Source: Candidatus Albibeggiatoa sp. nov. NOAA
GTDB taxonomy: Bacteria; Pseudomonadota; Gammaproteobacteria; Beggiatoales; Beggiatoaceae
DNA: 64,000 nt
Direction: 5' to 3'
Assembly (NCBI GenBank): GCA_025800385.1
Contig: JAOXRS010000123.1
Span: forward strand, 18,997 to 82,996
The notes under the pieces were generated by a model. The model saw only the letters and a list, made by a program, of their open reading frames with translations, was not told the origin of the DNA and made no database searches. Positions 20,501-28,510 of the stretch are shown piece after piece. A program made the position numbers and the translations under genes. How positions within the stretch are numbered: the first letter of the stretch is position 1; each line of letters starts with the position of its first letter.

Positions 20501-23308
20501 ATGCAAACATAAGCCGCCGCTACAAATATCCACGGTTTCAAAATGCAACTTTTGACCTTGAGATTCGATATAACATGGATGTTGATATGCAACTCGATCA
20601 GGCAGTAAATTTGACACAATATAGGCAACCAAATGCGGATGACCTGTTGACATGTCTTGCGGGATCACCACGACTTCATGCACATCAACATGTTGATTAA
20701 GCACGGTTTCAATTTCGCCCAGCTCGATTCTAAAGCCGCGAATTTTGACTTGATTATCAATCCGTCCCAAATAATCGATATTACCGTCGGGCAGAAAACA
20801 AGCTAAATCACCCGTTTTATACATACGTGCATTGGGGCTTTCACTGAATGGATCAGGGATAAACTTTTCTGCGTTCAGCTCTGGGCGGTGCAAATAGCCA
20901 CGCGCGACACCCGCCCCACCAAGATGCAATTCACCCGCAACCCCGATAGGCAATCGTTGCAAATGCTTGTCTAAAATGTAGGCTTTTGCATTATCAATTG
21001 GTTTGCCGATGGTGACTTTTTCATTAGGATCACGGCTCATCAAAGTACAAGTCGCATACACGGTATCTTCTGTAGGCCCGTAAATATTAAACACTTTGTC
21101 CACTTGTGGCATTTGATATAAGTCTTGAACTAATTGCGCGGGAATCGCTTCACCTGCCAAGTTGACTACTTTGATCGATGCGGGTAACGGTTTGATTTTA
21201 ATCAGTTCACGCAATGCAGAAGGCACAGCATTAATCATCACAATGCCTGCGTCATCGGATAAATCACCTAAAGCCAGAATATTGTCGACCACAATCAATT
21301 GACCGCCACGACTCAACGGCACGAATAGCTCAAATACCGATACATCAAAATTTAATGAGGTGGAGAGTAATTGTCCTGCAATATCATCTTCGCTGAAAAC
21401 CGATTTTGACCATGCCAATAATGAGGCAAGATTATGGTGTTCGATTGCCACGCCTTTGGGTCTGCCCGTTGAACCTGAGGTGTAAATCACATAGGCCAAG
21501 TGCTCGGGTTGGATGGCAGTTTGTATGTTGTCCGTTGTATAGTCAGAGAAATTTTGTTGATCTAAATACACGCGATGGGCTTGGGTCTCAGGCAATATGC
21601 TTTGCAAGCTGGATTGAGTTAGCAGCACAGGGGCTTGCGCATCTTCCAGCATCAATGCCAATCGTTCACGCGGATAAGCGGGGTCAAGCGGCAAATATGC
21701 ACCACCCGCTTTGAGAATCCCAAACAATCCCACCAGCATCTCTAGCGACCGCTCCATACAAATACCGACTAAGGTTTCTGCTTGCACATTGAGGGTTTGT
21801 AAGTGGCGAGCTAATTGGTTGGCTTGTTGATTCAGTTGTTGGTAGGTGAGTTGGGTGTTTTGTGCAGGGCATACGGCGGCAATCGCATCAGGTGTTTTAA
21901 GCACTTGTTGTTCGAATAAATCGACAATGGTTTGATCTTTGGAATAATCGGTGTCGGTTTGATTCCACAGTTGCAACCGATTTTTTTCCTCAGCACTTAA
22001 TAATGGCAAGGTGTGAATCGGTGCATCTGCTTGTGCTAATACCGCTTCTAGCAAAGTGATAAAACGGGTTTGAATGCACTTGATTTCTGCTGGATTGAAA
22101 TAAGCAAGGTTATAAGTGAAATCCAATTGCACCGCTTCGTCGGCGTGAAACTCCCAGATCGCAATTGCTAACGGGATTTGTTCCTGCTGCGGCGATAAAA
22201 TCATGGATTGGGTATGACTGCCTGCTAATTGGGTTTGATGGGCTTGTTTGGCGTAATTAAGTTGTACATCAAAGATTTGCTGACGTTGGGTTTTGTGGAT
22301 ACCGACCGCGCGGTTTAAGTCACTGATCGGGAAACGCTGGTGACGATAATCGGCTTTTAAGGTTTTGCTAATACCTTGTAATAATTCACTAAAGCTGAGT
22401 TCTGAGCCAAGTTGAAACCATGCGGCACTTACGCCAACGAATAGCCCTGCGGTTTGTTTAAAGGCGGCTTTACTGCGATTGAGTACAGGCATACCGATAG
22501 CCAATTCTTCGCGGCGATGGGTGCGGGTGAAATACACATAGGTCGCGGCCAGCATGACGTGAAACAGGGTTGATTTATGCGCTTTGGCGAAAGTTTCTAA
22601 CTGGTTGTAAAACGCACGAGGCAGCCAAACCGTACGGCATTCACTCGGAGGTAGGCGATCTTTGAGTTGATTATTGGATTCGAATAAAGGTTCGGGTAAG
22701 CTTTGGTATTTGTCTCGCCAGTAGTGGGTATCTTTTTGGTATTGGTTGGATTCTGCATAAGCACGATCGTTGTCGATAAAATCAAGATAAGATGGCGCGT
22801 GAATCTCTGGGGTTTGTTCATTGGATAATTCGGTATAGAGTTGGATAAATGATTGATCGAGCAGTGCGATGCTCCAGCCATCCACCAGTAAATGGTGAAA
22901 TTTGTTAAATAAATAAAAACGTTGCTCGCTGACTTTGATAATGGTGAATTCAAACAATGGCGGATTATGTAAGTCAAAGGCTTGTTTGAAGCGTTGTTGC
23001 ATCCAGTCTTGTGCGGCTTGTTCTGGATTGTCGGTAGTGGAGAAGTCTTGTTGTGGGAGGGTGATTTTTAGTTCATTGGCAATGGATTGCAGCGGTATGT
23101 CATCGGCTCGTGGTTGTAATGTAATGCGTAGTACATCGTGTTTTTGTATCAGCAGGTTGACTGCTTGTTCACATCGTTCGGTATTGATTTCGCCTTCAAT
23201 CAGCATATACCCACCAATGTTATATAACGGGGCTTGGGGGTATAGCATTTGGTGGAACCAGATTTCTTTTTGCGGCGTGGACAGCGGATACAGGTTGTTA
23301 GTGGTCAT
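14549..23308 (-). CDS. Two-module nonribosomal peptide synthetase with PilZ-like insertion (C-A[PilZ]-PCP-E-C-A-PCP-TE)
   Basis: This giant enzyme (2,919 residues) holds a full dipeptide assembly line. C1 has HHLLVDG at H138-G144. A1 (about 460-1045) has YTSGSTGRPKG near 611 and a PilZ-like insert at about 900-1005. PCP1 carries LGGDS at S1101. An epimerisation domain follows (HHLAIDG from H1285, RTVGWFTSLFP, FNYLGQ). C2 has HHLLLDG from H1741. A2 (about 2055-2540) has YTSGSTGKPKG near 2207. PCP2 carries LGGQS at S2597, and the type I thioesterase has GHCFGG with Cys2726 and His2895. Read by eye, the A1 code is DVFNNAIVYK, similar to Ala/Gly codes, and the A2 code DAEDIGTVVK resembles Lys codes. 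Both are tentative. The leading C domain suggests an acylated first residue. The ATG at 23308 is chosen because AGGA lies 9 bases upstream; 23317 is the alternative. Confidence 0.95.
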   Translation of the reverse strand: MTTNNLYPLSTPQKEIWFHQMLYPQAPLYNIGGYMLIEGEINTERCEQAVNLLIQKHDVLRITLQPRADDIPLQSIANELKITLPQQDFSTTDNPEQAAQDWMQQRFKQAFDLHNPPLFEFTIIKVSEQRFYLFNKFHHLLVDGWSIALLDQSFIQLYTELSNEQTPEIHAPSYLDFIDNDRAYAESNQYQKDTHYWRDKYQSLPEPLFESNNQLKDRLPPSECRTVWLPRAFYNQLETFAKAHKSTLFHVMLAATYVYFTRTHRREELAIGMPVLNRSKAAFKQTAGLFVGVSAAWFQLGSELSFSELLQGISKTLKADYRHQRFPISDLNRAVGIHKTQRQQIFDVQLNYAKQAHQTQLAGSHTQSMILSPQQEQIPLAIAIWEFHADEAVQLDFTYNLAYFNPAEIKCIQTRFITLLEAVLAQADAPIHTLPLLSAEEKNRLQLWNQTDTDYSKDQTIVDLFEQQVLKTPDAIAAVCPAQNTQLTYQQLNQQANQLARHLQTLNVQAETLVGICMERSLEMLVGLFGILKAGGAYLPLDPAYPRERLALMLEDAQAPVLLTQSSLQSILPETQAHRVYLDQQNFSDYTTDNIQTAIQPEHLAYVIYTSGSTGRPKGVAIEHHNLASLLAWSKSVFSEDDIAGQLLSTSLNFDVSVFELFVPLSRGGQLIVVDNILALGDLSDDAGIVMINAVPSALRELIKIKPLPASIKVVNLAGEAIPAQLVQDLYQMPQVDKVFNIYGPTEDTVYATCTLMSRDPNEKVTIGKPIDNAKAYILDKHLQRLPIGVAGELHLGGAGVARGYLHRPELNAEKFIPDPFSESPNARMYKTGDLACFLPDGNIDYLGRIDNQVKIRGFRIELGEIETVLNQHVDVHEVVVIPQDMSTGHPHLVAYIVSNLLPDRVAYQHPCYIESQGQKLHFETVDICSGGLCLHGDDLPFEIGQQFNLQLQLPFEAEISRLNSEVRWKRGAEVGLMFHLNPEVQTQLDQSVRDLLEKNGIMSMLQRTLTQRLREHLKDKLPNYMIPSAFVLLQSLPLNPNGKVDRRVLSQISVSHKLSEDRFVAPKTQAENSLTKIWAEVLNRPKVGIEDNFFELGGDSIISIQIVSRARQMGLELGPDQLFEYPTIAELAKHAKQTTSIQTEQGILTGELPLTPIQHWFFQQQLPEAHHFNQAVLLQVSPQLDAEHIEQILQHLLQHHDALRLNFQFTDQSIKQWFAGINDISELFSIYDLSDLNSTEQTQQIKTMADQLQTSFDLQQGALLRMALFKMGDEQPNRLFIVVHHLAIDGVSWRILLEDFVQIYQQLNRDEAINLPPKTSSMRQWAKQLGNYALSDEVNPASWQIDKPIASLPLDNPTPPKVQIALDAQYTQALLNDVPQAYRTQINDVLLTALAQSVAAWTGEEHVLIDLEGHGREDLFSNMDVSRTVGWFTSLFPVHLDLTGISQQLGSALKAVKEQLRSIPNKGIDYGALKYLHPESALSDAPKPQISFNYLGQFQQFNQAPFLGLADEDTSLTRGASNPMAHLIEIDAFINDGELCLEWNYSAAHFQAETIQRVAHDFIQALQDLISHCQLPTSRSYTPSDFPLAQLQQTQLDEFIEQLDDVYPLSPMQQGMLFHTLYEPDSGMYFEQLCLRLQGELNVDAFQTAWQQVTERYAILRAQYRWQDLEQPLQLILPSVNLPWQQHDWRDFNPAQQAQQLQTFLQADQTQGFDLQQAPLIRFALLQLDHECYQLVWSFHHLLLDGWCLSLVLKDVATAYANITQGKNVSFEPEHAYRHYIAWLQQQDKAAAQTFWQQQLADFSAPTSLRADTVVSEQHDYIEYDFSLDVDTSQALRQLAQTQQLTLNTLVQGAWALLLSRYSAESDVVFGATVSGRPADLVDVDTMVGLFINTLPVRVNVSTDTEVLPWLQDLQTQQLQRDIYSFTPLVDIQGWSEIDSGAPLFDSLLVFENYPIDQSLRNMDLGGLSISEVQFLEKTNYPLTLATFISGETISFKLAYATHRFQHHSMVRMMEHLQTLLQGILDTSRQLNQIPMMTADEQQQLLAWTQTTSEIVPTCVHQQFEQQAAATPDAIAVEFAEQSLTYQQLNQHANQLAHYLQSLGVQADTVVGICLERSLDMLVGLLGIFKAGGAYLPLDPNYPTQRLAFMLEDAQLSILVTDSNLRQRLPATTAQIICLDQNPQAQQASTNPKSTVSAEHLAYVIYTSGSTGKPKGVMIEQGGLNNFVQAAVNNYPITQQDRVLQFASINFDAAVEEIFPVLTQGGTLVLRTPDMMDTEQHFLQTCQAKQITVLDLPTAYWQQLISSEDNHPYWPESVKTVIIGGEAASLQRVQQWQQTFGQQAQLLNTYGPTEATVVATYYRVDDNVDNIPIGKPLSNYQTYILDSNQQPVALGIAGELCLAGNSLARGYLGRDDLSAEKFIDVELFGQPERIYRTGDLARWLPDGNLEYLGRIDHQVKLRGFRIELSEIEQALMQHPSVKEAIVLLHDPENTPRLIAYVTLSQALAVEALQDWLKQRLPDYMLPAALMVLDALPLTPNNKIDRKALPAPDALLAKTYQAPRDMVELQLAQLWEQVLNVQPIGIHDNFFTLGGQSLLAVRLMSLIQQQFDRHLPIATLFKGATIAELADVIREQQQQIWPTLIPIQAQGNRSPLFCLPGAGGNVLYLYNLAAHLGQDQPFYGLQPPGLDGKTETPDSIEVLASYHIRELQTAQPHNPYYLVGHCFGGKVAFEMARQLEQQGHTVAMLVILDSTAPSVEPQHNPTADWNETDWLWSIVEVLKVLTETEIELTKDQLHEQADLEQAYELVMQYLKQRQLFFAPDADIAQLKATVKSFKAEIHAQLHYQPQGKIDAPIVLIRAEDQSNEDYVQNADWDWHPFTSSTFNLEWNAGTHFSMFYEPHVESLSQRLRHYMRNQS
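20290..20605 (-). other. PilZ-like domain inserted in NRPS adenylation domain A1
   Basis: Between A1 core motifs A9 (HPHLVAYIV) and A10 (NPNGKVDRRVL) lie about 105 residues that are absent from A2 of the same protein. They contain a PilZ-like pattern: R905-VAYQHP, then VDICSGGLCLHG (D927, S930, G931-G932), LPFEIGQQFNLQLQLPF, SRLNSEVRW and GAEVGLMFHLN. PilZ domains bind cyclic di-GMP through RxxxR and (D/N)xSxxG. The second motif is intact here, while the second Arg of the first motif is replaced by Gln or lost. Whether it still binds the nucleotide is open. Confidence 0.7.
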
Positions 23309-23425
23309 ACTCAGCATTCCTATATTGGAGGACAGAATATTTAATCAATACATTATTATTAGATAGCTTGATAAATGAAAAATCAAACTATTTTATTATT
23401 CAATAATGATATATGAGGTATTTAT

Positions 23426-24499
23426 TTAAGCATTGGGGTAAGCAACTTCATATAACAGTGCTCCCAAATAATATCCTGCTCCAAATCCCAGCATGAGTCC
23501 TGTTGTTTGATGTTTTGTCTGTTGATGTTGTTTCAGAAAGTACGCTAAAACGACAAGGCAACTGGCTGCACTGAGGTTGCCGTATTGGTGAAACAGTTGT
23601 AAAGACGGTGCTATTTTTTCCGCAGATAAGTTAAGGCAGTTTTGAAATGCTTTCAGTAATTCTGTGCCACCTTGGTGAATTGACCATTCATCAATATCAT
23701 CGGTATTTAATTGATTTTCGGCTAAAAACGGTTTGACTAAGTTGTCTGCGACCAGTTTTGGCATGATGTCTTTTAGGTTGCGCCGCATCAGGAATTTACC
23801 TGCTTTCATTTGAATCAGGTCGCCTTGTATATATTTGGTTTGAATAGCGGTGATTTTAAGTAGCGGGGTTTGATAGTGGTGTTTTAGGCTTTCGGGGATC
23901 AGCAGTAGGCCAACGCCAGCATCAGCGAAAATAAGATTGGTAATCAGCATTTCTTGAAAGTCGGGATCGTCTTGTGGCAGTTGAACGGAGAGAGCGAAAC
24001 ACTGGTCGAAAATAAATACAATCGCGGGTTTATCGGTGGTTTGGCAATATTTAGCCGCTTGTTCAATACAATAAATGCTGGCGGCACAACCGTAATAGGC
24101 GCATTCTTCGGCTTGTTCTATGTTGGTGAGTTTGGTATCGATTGCAATTTGAGTGGCGAGGTTAGGCAGCAGATCGGTATGGGTTGAGATGTTGTAGCCG
24201 AGATTGAAATGACCTATTTCGGATTTGGCAATGTTGTTGGTGAGTTGTTCGACTATTTTTTTGCCCCAGATTTTGGGGTGATCTTGCGGGTCGGCTAGGC
24301 TGATTTTTGGATAGGTTTCTAAGTCTAGTACGCTGCTACGTTGTTTGATGCCTGTTTTGTAAGCAAGTTTTTTGGCTAGTTGGTTGTGTTTTTTGCCGTA
24401 GCGTTCAGCGGGATAGAGTTTGTCAGCAAGGTATTGTGAGTCATAGCGTTTGGGAAAAATGGATTCTATTTCTGCAATATAAACGGGTTTGGTGTTCAT
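23426..24499 (-). CDS. 3-oxoacyl-ACP synthase III-like enzyme
   Basis: This thiolase-fold enzyme of 357 residues belongs to the KAS III/FabH-like superfamily. The catalytic Cys lies in EECAYYGCAASIYC, the His in WSIHQGGTEL and the Asn in FHQYGNLSAASCLV, giving the Cys-His-Asn triad. The C-terminus has GLMLGFGAGYYLGAL, the usual Gly-rich closing loop. Such enzymes make or transfer a starter acyl chain. It lies 118 bases upstream of the NRPS gene on the same strand. I infer that it supplies or elongates the acyl group taken by the first condensation domain. The ATG at 24499 has AGGA 7 bases upstream. An alternative start lies at 24505. Confidence 0.85.
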   Translation of the reverse strand: MNTKPVYIAEIESIFPKRYDSQYLADKLYPAERYGKKHNQLAKKLAYKTGIKQRSSVLDLETYPKISLADPQDHPKIWGKKIVEQLTNNIAKSEIGHFNLGYNISTHTDLLPNLATQIAIDTKLTNIEQAEECAYYGCAASIYCIEQAAKYCQTTDKPAIVFIFDQCFALSVQLPQDDPDFQEMLITNLIFADAGVGLLLIPESLKHHYQTPLLKITAIQTKYIQGDLIQMKAGKFLMRRNLKDIMPKLVADNLVKPFLAENQLNTDDIDEWSIHQGGTELLKAFQNCLNLSAEKIAPSLQLFHQYGNLSAASCLVVLAYFLKQHQQTKHQTTGLMLGFGAGYYLGALLYEVAYPNA

Positions 24500-24666
24500 T
24501 GTCATTTCCTGAAAATTTTAATATGGTTCATTTAGAACATTTATCAGGTAACATGCAAAAGTATTTCCACACTTAAAGTATTATTGTCATTAAATATCCT
24601 TTCTGATTATAACGATAATTTATTTTTGGGAGAATGGTTTATTTGTTCTTTTAAAACTAAAAATGG

Positions 24667-24906
24667 TTAGATAAATTCGTCTCTTTTTTGTTGAACCAGT
24701 GGCATGATGTGGTTGAGTTCTGTTTTTAGGCTGTCGATGAGTGCGTCAATTGCGGTGAGGCGGGTTTCTAGTCTTTTGAGGTCGTCGCTGTTTTCTGTGA
24801 GGTATAGGTCGCCTAGTGTTTCGTCTATGAAGCCAATGATATGTTGTTGTTTCCATAGGGAGTTGTTAATGGTTTCCCAGTATGGGGATTCGGGCGTGTT
24901 TTGCAT
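24667..24906 (-). CDS. Small coiled-coil hypothetical protein
   Basis: This is an unrecognised small protein of about 79 residues from the preferred ATG at 24906. A longer form begins at 24960 with no Shine-Dalgarno sequence. It starts with SPYWETINNSLWKQQHIIGF and continues in a long heptad-like helix (DDLKRLETRLTAIDALIDSL, then LNHIMPLVQQKRDEF). There is no membrane segment or signal peptide. It is divergent from the XRE regulator and may be an accessory of the defence island, for example a small partner or antitoxin-like protein, but nothing proves this. Confidence 0.45.
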   Translation of the reverse strand: MQNTPESPYWETINNSLWKQQHIIGFIDETLGDLYLTENSDDLKRLETRLTAIDALIDSLKTELNHIMPLVQQKRDEFI

Positions 24907-25094
24907 GGTTGCGTTCTCGTTTTGTATGACAGTGATCCTTTTGTAGTCAATATCACGCATACGTGCTCAAGTGCTGATACTTCGCTGTATAATGTGCTGT
25001 TGAGCTTATATTTAATTCGTAGCTATCCATATTTAGGTGTAAATATATACTTATTCTTTCATAAAATCAATAGTGAAATAAAAAAAATACTATT

Positions 25095-25481
25095 ATGAGT
25101 ATAAAATATAGATTAAATCAGGTTGTAGATCAGCAGGACAGAACGCTTAAAAGCATTTCAGAACAACTTGATATATCTTATAGAACATTGCAAAACTATT
25201 TACTTGAAGAGCGCACCAATATTAGTATAGATTTGCTTAAAAGTTTTCATACTCACTTTGGTGTCAATATTCATTGGTTGGTGACGGGTGAAGGTGAGAT
25301 GTTTTTAAATGAGGAGCAAAAGGCGCAAGATGCTGATGATATTTTGCAAAACTTAACGTCTGAGCAAAGACAAGAGATTATTACGCGTACTCAAGAAATG
25401 CAGCTTATGAATGATATGAAGCAGCGTCTTGAGGCGGTTGAGAGTACGTTAACCGAAATCACCCAGCTCAAATCGTCATAA
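25095..25481 (+). CDS. XRE/CI-like transcriptional regulator
   Basis: The N-terminal half is a helix-turn-helix of the lambda-repressor type: RLNQVVDQQDRTLKSISEQL, DISYRTLQNYLLEER and NISIDLLKSFHTHFGVN. It is followed by the phage-CI-like tail phrase IHWLVTGEGEMF. Residues 70-128 are a helical dimerisation region (EQRQEIITRTQEMQLMNDMK, RLEAVESTLTEI). It lacks the S24 peptidase domain of self-cleaving repressors. The gene ends 27 bases from the convergent end of the methylase gene. A role in controlling the restriction-modification island is likely by position only. Confidence 0.8.
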   Translation: MSIKYRLNQVVDQQDRTLKSISEQLDISYRTLQNYLLEERTNISIDLLKSFHTHFGVNIHWLVTGEGEMFLNEEQKAQDADDILQNLTSEQRQEIITRTQEMQLMNDMKQRLEAVESTLTEITQLKSS

Positions 25482-25507
25482 AAAGCGGGGTGGTCGGATT
25501 TCGTTAT

Positions 25508-28015
25508 TTAGGTTTGCCAAACGCGCTCAATGGTATCTTTGATTTTCTGTTCAAACAGAGTTATCAGTTCTTTGTTGGCATCGACTAGAGCTTGTTCATT
25601 TTCGATTTGCGCAACAATTTGGGTTTGGGTTTCTAGTGGGGGGATTGGGATTTTATACTGTTTTAAAGTTTGTGCACTAAGGTTGCTTTGATTTCCACCT
25701 CTGTTTTCACTAACCCGTCTCAAATTATCATAGTTAACTTGTAAAATTCTAAATAAATATTGATTTAACAATATCTCTGAACGCAGCTGAAATGCAGCAC
25801 AGGCTTGATTGATTGTTGCATCTATACCTAATATTGCAACTTTTCCACGAGTAATGCCTTGTCCATACATTGCTACTAAAATTGTTCCCTTAGGTACTAG
25901 CCATGTAGATGAGTTATTTAAACCATTCGTTGTGATATACTCATTTGCATAGCTTATTTCATTGAAGTCAATTAGAGTCGTCGTAACCCATGGAATATCA
26001 CCATCCCAATATTCTTTACTTTTTCTATTCGGGGTTCCTCCTGATTTAATTTCACAAACTTTGCCCAATTCCACAACTTCCCAATCAGGATCAATTTGAA
26101 TCTGAGGCTTGTAATTTTCCACGACTGTCCGTGCCCCATCAATGATTTTCTGATAGCCTTCAATTTCTTTGACAATGGCTTGTTGGATTTCTAAGGGTGG
26201 AAGGGGGATTTTAGTTGCTTTTAGTTGAGTTGCATTAAAATTAGTTTGATTTACCGCTTGGCGTGCTTGAGATTTAAAGTATCCCTTTTCTCTTAAGCTA
26301 TTCAACATTGCCCATACATATTTATTCTCCACATTGGCTTCAGTTTTCTTATGTAATGCTAATAAAAAAGAAGCATAAATATATTCACCACTTTCCATAA
26401 AGTATGCAGTTTTTCCTACATGTTTAGGAGCGTTTCTCCAGTTAAATAAAAGCGTATTAGGTGGCAGCAAATATTTACTATATTTGTCATTTCTCGTAAT
26501 TTTTCTAATTTTTGATAAATCAAGTGAGCCATCTAGCTCTAACTCAGCTGTTGAAATAATTTTGATACCTTTATCATCAAGGTTTTTGGGTATTGATTCA
26601 GCTAAACCATACTCTATTTCATACAGTTCATTGATAGTTATAAGTGGATGAATAATGTTTTGATAACTTTTAAATTCAACATACCGCTCACCACTTAAAT
26701 TCCACTCACCATCCTCACCGATTTTAGACTTCTCCACCACCCACGCATTATCATAATCCGCCGTATCAAACGCCTCACCCGCCAAACATGCCTCACGAAA
26801 CCCCTGCAAAACCTGCTCAGCCATCGGCAAATCATCCCCAGCAATCGCCCGCCGCTGCGCCCCCAAATCAAACCCATCCTGCTCAACCTTCACAAACAAA
26901 ATCGAATCCGATCGCTTTGACAACCCCTTATCCATCAATAAAATCGACGTTTTCACCCCAGAATAAGGCTGAAACACACCCGCAGGCAACGACACCACCG
27001 CATACAAATAATCACTCACTAACAACTTCCGCAACTGCTTATACGCCTTCTGACTCTGGAAAATAATCCCCTCAGGCACAATCACCCCAGCCCGCCCATT
27101 CGAATGAAGATGCTCCGCGATATAATCCACAAACAACACCTCAGACCGTTTTGACTGCACAGAAAAACGCTTATGCGGCTTAATCCCCCCCTTCGGCGAC
27201 ATAAACGGCGGATTCGCCAAAATCACATCAGCAAACTCATTCCACTTAACATCACTGGTCAACGTATCATACTCATCAATCAAAGGCTGACTAAAACCAT
27301 GCAAATACAAATTCACCAACGACAAACGCACCATATCTGGCGAAATATCATAACCCTGTACCGCTTTCACCAACGCCTTACGCTCATCGATAGTCAATGT
27401 GCTGCGGCCATTGTGACTATTCGCATCCAAAATATGCTTATACGCCGCAATCAAAAAACCCGCCGTGCCACAAGCAGGATCAAGCACCGTCTCACCTTTT
27501 TTCGGATCAATCACCCGCACAATAAAATCAATAATATGACGTGGTGTCCGAAACTGTCCCGCATCTCCCTGCGAACCCAATACCGATAACAAATACTCAA
27601 ACGCATCACCCAGCCGCTCCGAATGGTCATACTCAAACTCATTGATAACCTTTAAAAAATGTCTCAACGTCTCAGGATCACGATACGGCAAATATGCATT
27701 CTTAAAAATATCGCGGAATAACTTCGGCAGATTCTCATTCTCAGGCATTGCCCTAATACCCGCCTCATAAAGCTCTAACGCCTGCTGACCACCAATCCCC
27801 AAACCAATCAAATTTTCCCAACGATAATCTGCATAATCATCAACAAAAAACTGTCGCTCACCGCCCAACTCCTCGGCTTCCTTATCCATGTCATCCATGA
27901 ATTTATAAATTAACGCGATGGTGATTTGTTCAACTTGAGACTTAGGATCAGGGATTTTACCCACTAAAATATCACGGGCAGTATCAATACGGCGTTTGGT
28001 TTCAGTATCTAGCAT
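25508..28015 (-). CDS. hsdM: Type I restriction-modification protein: fused methyltransferase (HsdM) and specificity (HsdS)
   Basis: The 835-residue protein joins two subunits that are usually separate. Residues 1-430 are HsdM: an N-terminal helical domain, SAM motif DPACGTAGFL from D179, and the N6-adenine methylase motif NPPF at N268. Residues 435-835 are HsdS-like, with two target-recognition domains separated and followed by conserved helices (PLPPLEIQQAIVKEIEGYQK near 610, PIPPLETQTQIVAQIENEQA near 795). The second domain shows IKSGGTPNRKSKEYWDGDIP. The protein would methylate a bipartite site. The DNA of the HsdM half has far fewer G on the plus strand than the HsdS half, a mosaic look. 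No separate hsdS gene is present. Confidence 0.93.
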   Translation of the reverse strand: MLDTETKRRIDTARDILVGKIPDPKSQVEQITIALIYKFMDDMDKEAEELGGERQFFVDDYADYRWENLIGLGIGGQQALELYEAGIRAMPENENLPKLFRDIFKNAYLPYRDPETLRHFLKVINEFEYDHSERLGDAFEYLLSVLGSQGDAGQFRTPRHIIDFIVRVIDPKKGETVLDPACGTAGFLIAAYKHILDANSHNGRSTLTIDERKALVKAVQGYDISPDMVRLSLVNLYLHGFSQPLIDEYDTLTSDVKWNEFADVILANPPFMSPKGGIKPHKRFSVQSKRSEVLFVDYIAEHLHSNGRAGVIVPEGIIFQSQKAYKQLRKLLVSDYLYAVVSLPAGVFQPYSGVKTSILLMDKGLSKRSDSILFVKVEQDGFDLGAQRRAIAGDDLPMAEQVLQGFREACLAGEAFDTADYDNAWVVEKSKIGEDGEWNLSGERYVEFKSYQNIIHPLITINELYEIEYGLAESIPKNLDDKGIKIISTAELELDGSLDLSKIRKITRNDKYSKYLLPPNTLLFNWRNAPKHVGKTAYFMESGEYIYASFLLALHKKTEANVENKYVWAMLNSLREKGYFKSQARQAVNQTNFNATQLKATKIPLPPLEIQQAIVKEIEGYQKIIDGARTVVENYKPQIQIDPDWEVVELGKVCEIKSGGTPNRKSKEYWDGDIPWVTTTLIDFNEISYANEYITTNGLNNSSTWLVPKGTILVAMYGQGITRGKVAILGIDATINQACAAFQLRSEILLNQYLFRILQVNYDNLRRVSENRGGNQSNLSAQTLKQYKIPIPPLETQTQIVAQIENEQALVDANKELITLFEQKIKDTIERVWQT

Positions 28016-28125
28016 TATTGTTTTAAACGGTGGGGTGATGAACTAACGTAATTCGATGAGCGGCTATTTTAAACCAAGTGGAATCAGGAGGCGAATAATC
28101 AATTAACAATAATCTTACAAAATAA

Positions 28126-28419
28126 TCATAACTTATCAGACCAATCTAAAGTTTGTTTATAATTAACAGACAAATCACTTTCCTCATGCAAACAACCAAC
28201 AAAGTTATTCTGCTGAAATATTTTAAGTGCCTCTAGCCCAACAGCAACTTGTGCATCATCGGATATTACTGCATTTTCAATAGGTGCTTGATGAGTTGAC
28301 TTTTGAGTATCTACCGATTTTTTATATTTTAAAAACTCAATAAACTGTTTAACTTCTAGCAATTTACTTTCAGGCAAAGCTCGTAGTTCCTGATAAATAT
28401 CATCAGTGGTTACATTCAT
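28126..28419 (-). CDS. DUF2281-like antitoxin-type protein
   Basis: A protein of 97 residues whose N-terminal part (IYQELRALPESKLLEVKQFIEFLKYK, residues about 8-33) matches the pattern of DUF2281 antitoxin-like proteins (LPxxKLxEVxxFIxFLK). The rest is acidic and unstructured-looking, which is common in toxin-binding tails. No toxin gene is visible next to it: the nearest downstream gene is the methylase and upstream is the TacAT promoter. It may be an orphan, or act on a toxin elsewhere. AGGTG precedes the ATG. Confidence 0.6.
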   Translation of the reverse strand: MNVTTDDIYQELRALPESKLLEVKQFIEFLKYKKSVDTQKSTHQAPIENAVISDDAQVAVGLEALKIFQQNNFVGCLHEESDLSVNYKQTLDWSDKL

Positions 28420-28510
28420 ATATCACCTTTTATACTGGGAAAATACCTATAAGCTTAGCTTGATGTGTCATCATTTTAAAGTAAATGGTAGTCATAATTA
28501 AATAATATAT

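Noticed and set aside
26788..27589. Long Pro/Thr/His-rich plus-strand frames (26788-27066, 27173-27589)
   Set aside because: They are antisense shadows of hsdM produced by its extreme base skew, and resemble no protein family.
28126..28419. Complete DUF2281-based toxin-antitoxin pair
   Set aside because: No PIN, RelE or other toxin-like gene is adjacent, so only the antitoxin-like protein is reported.
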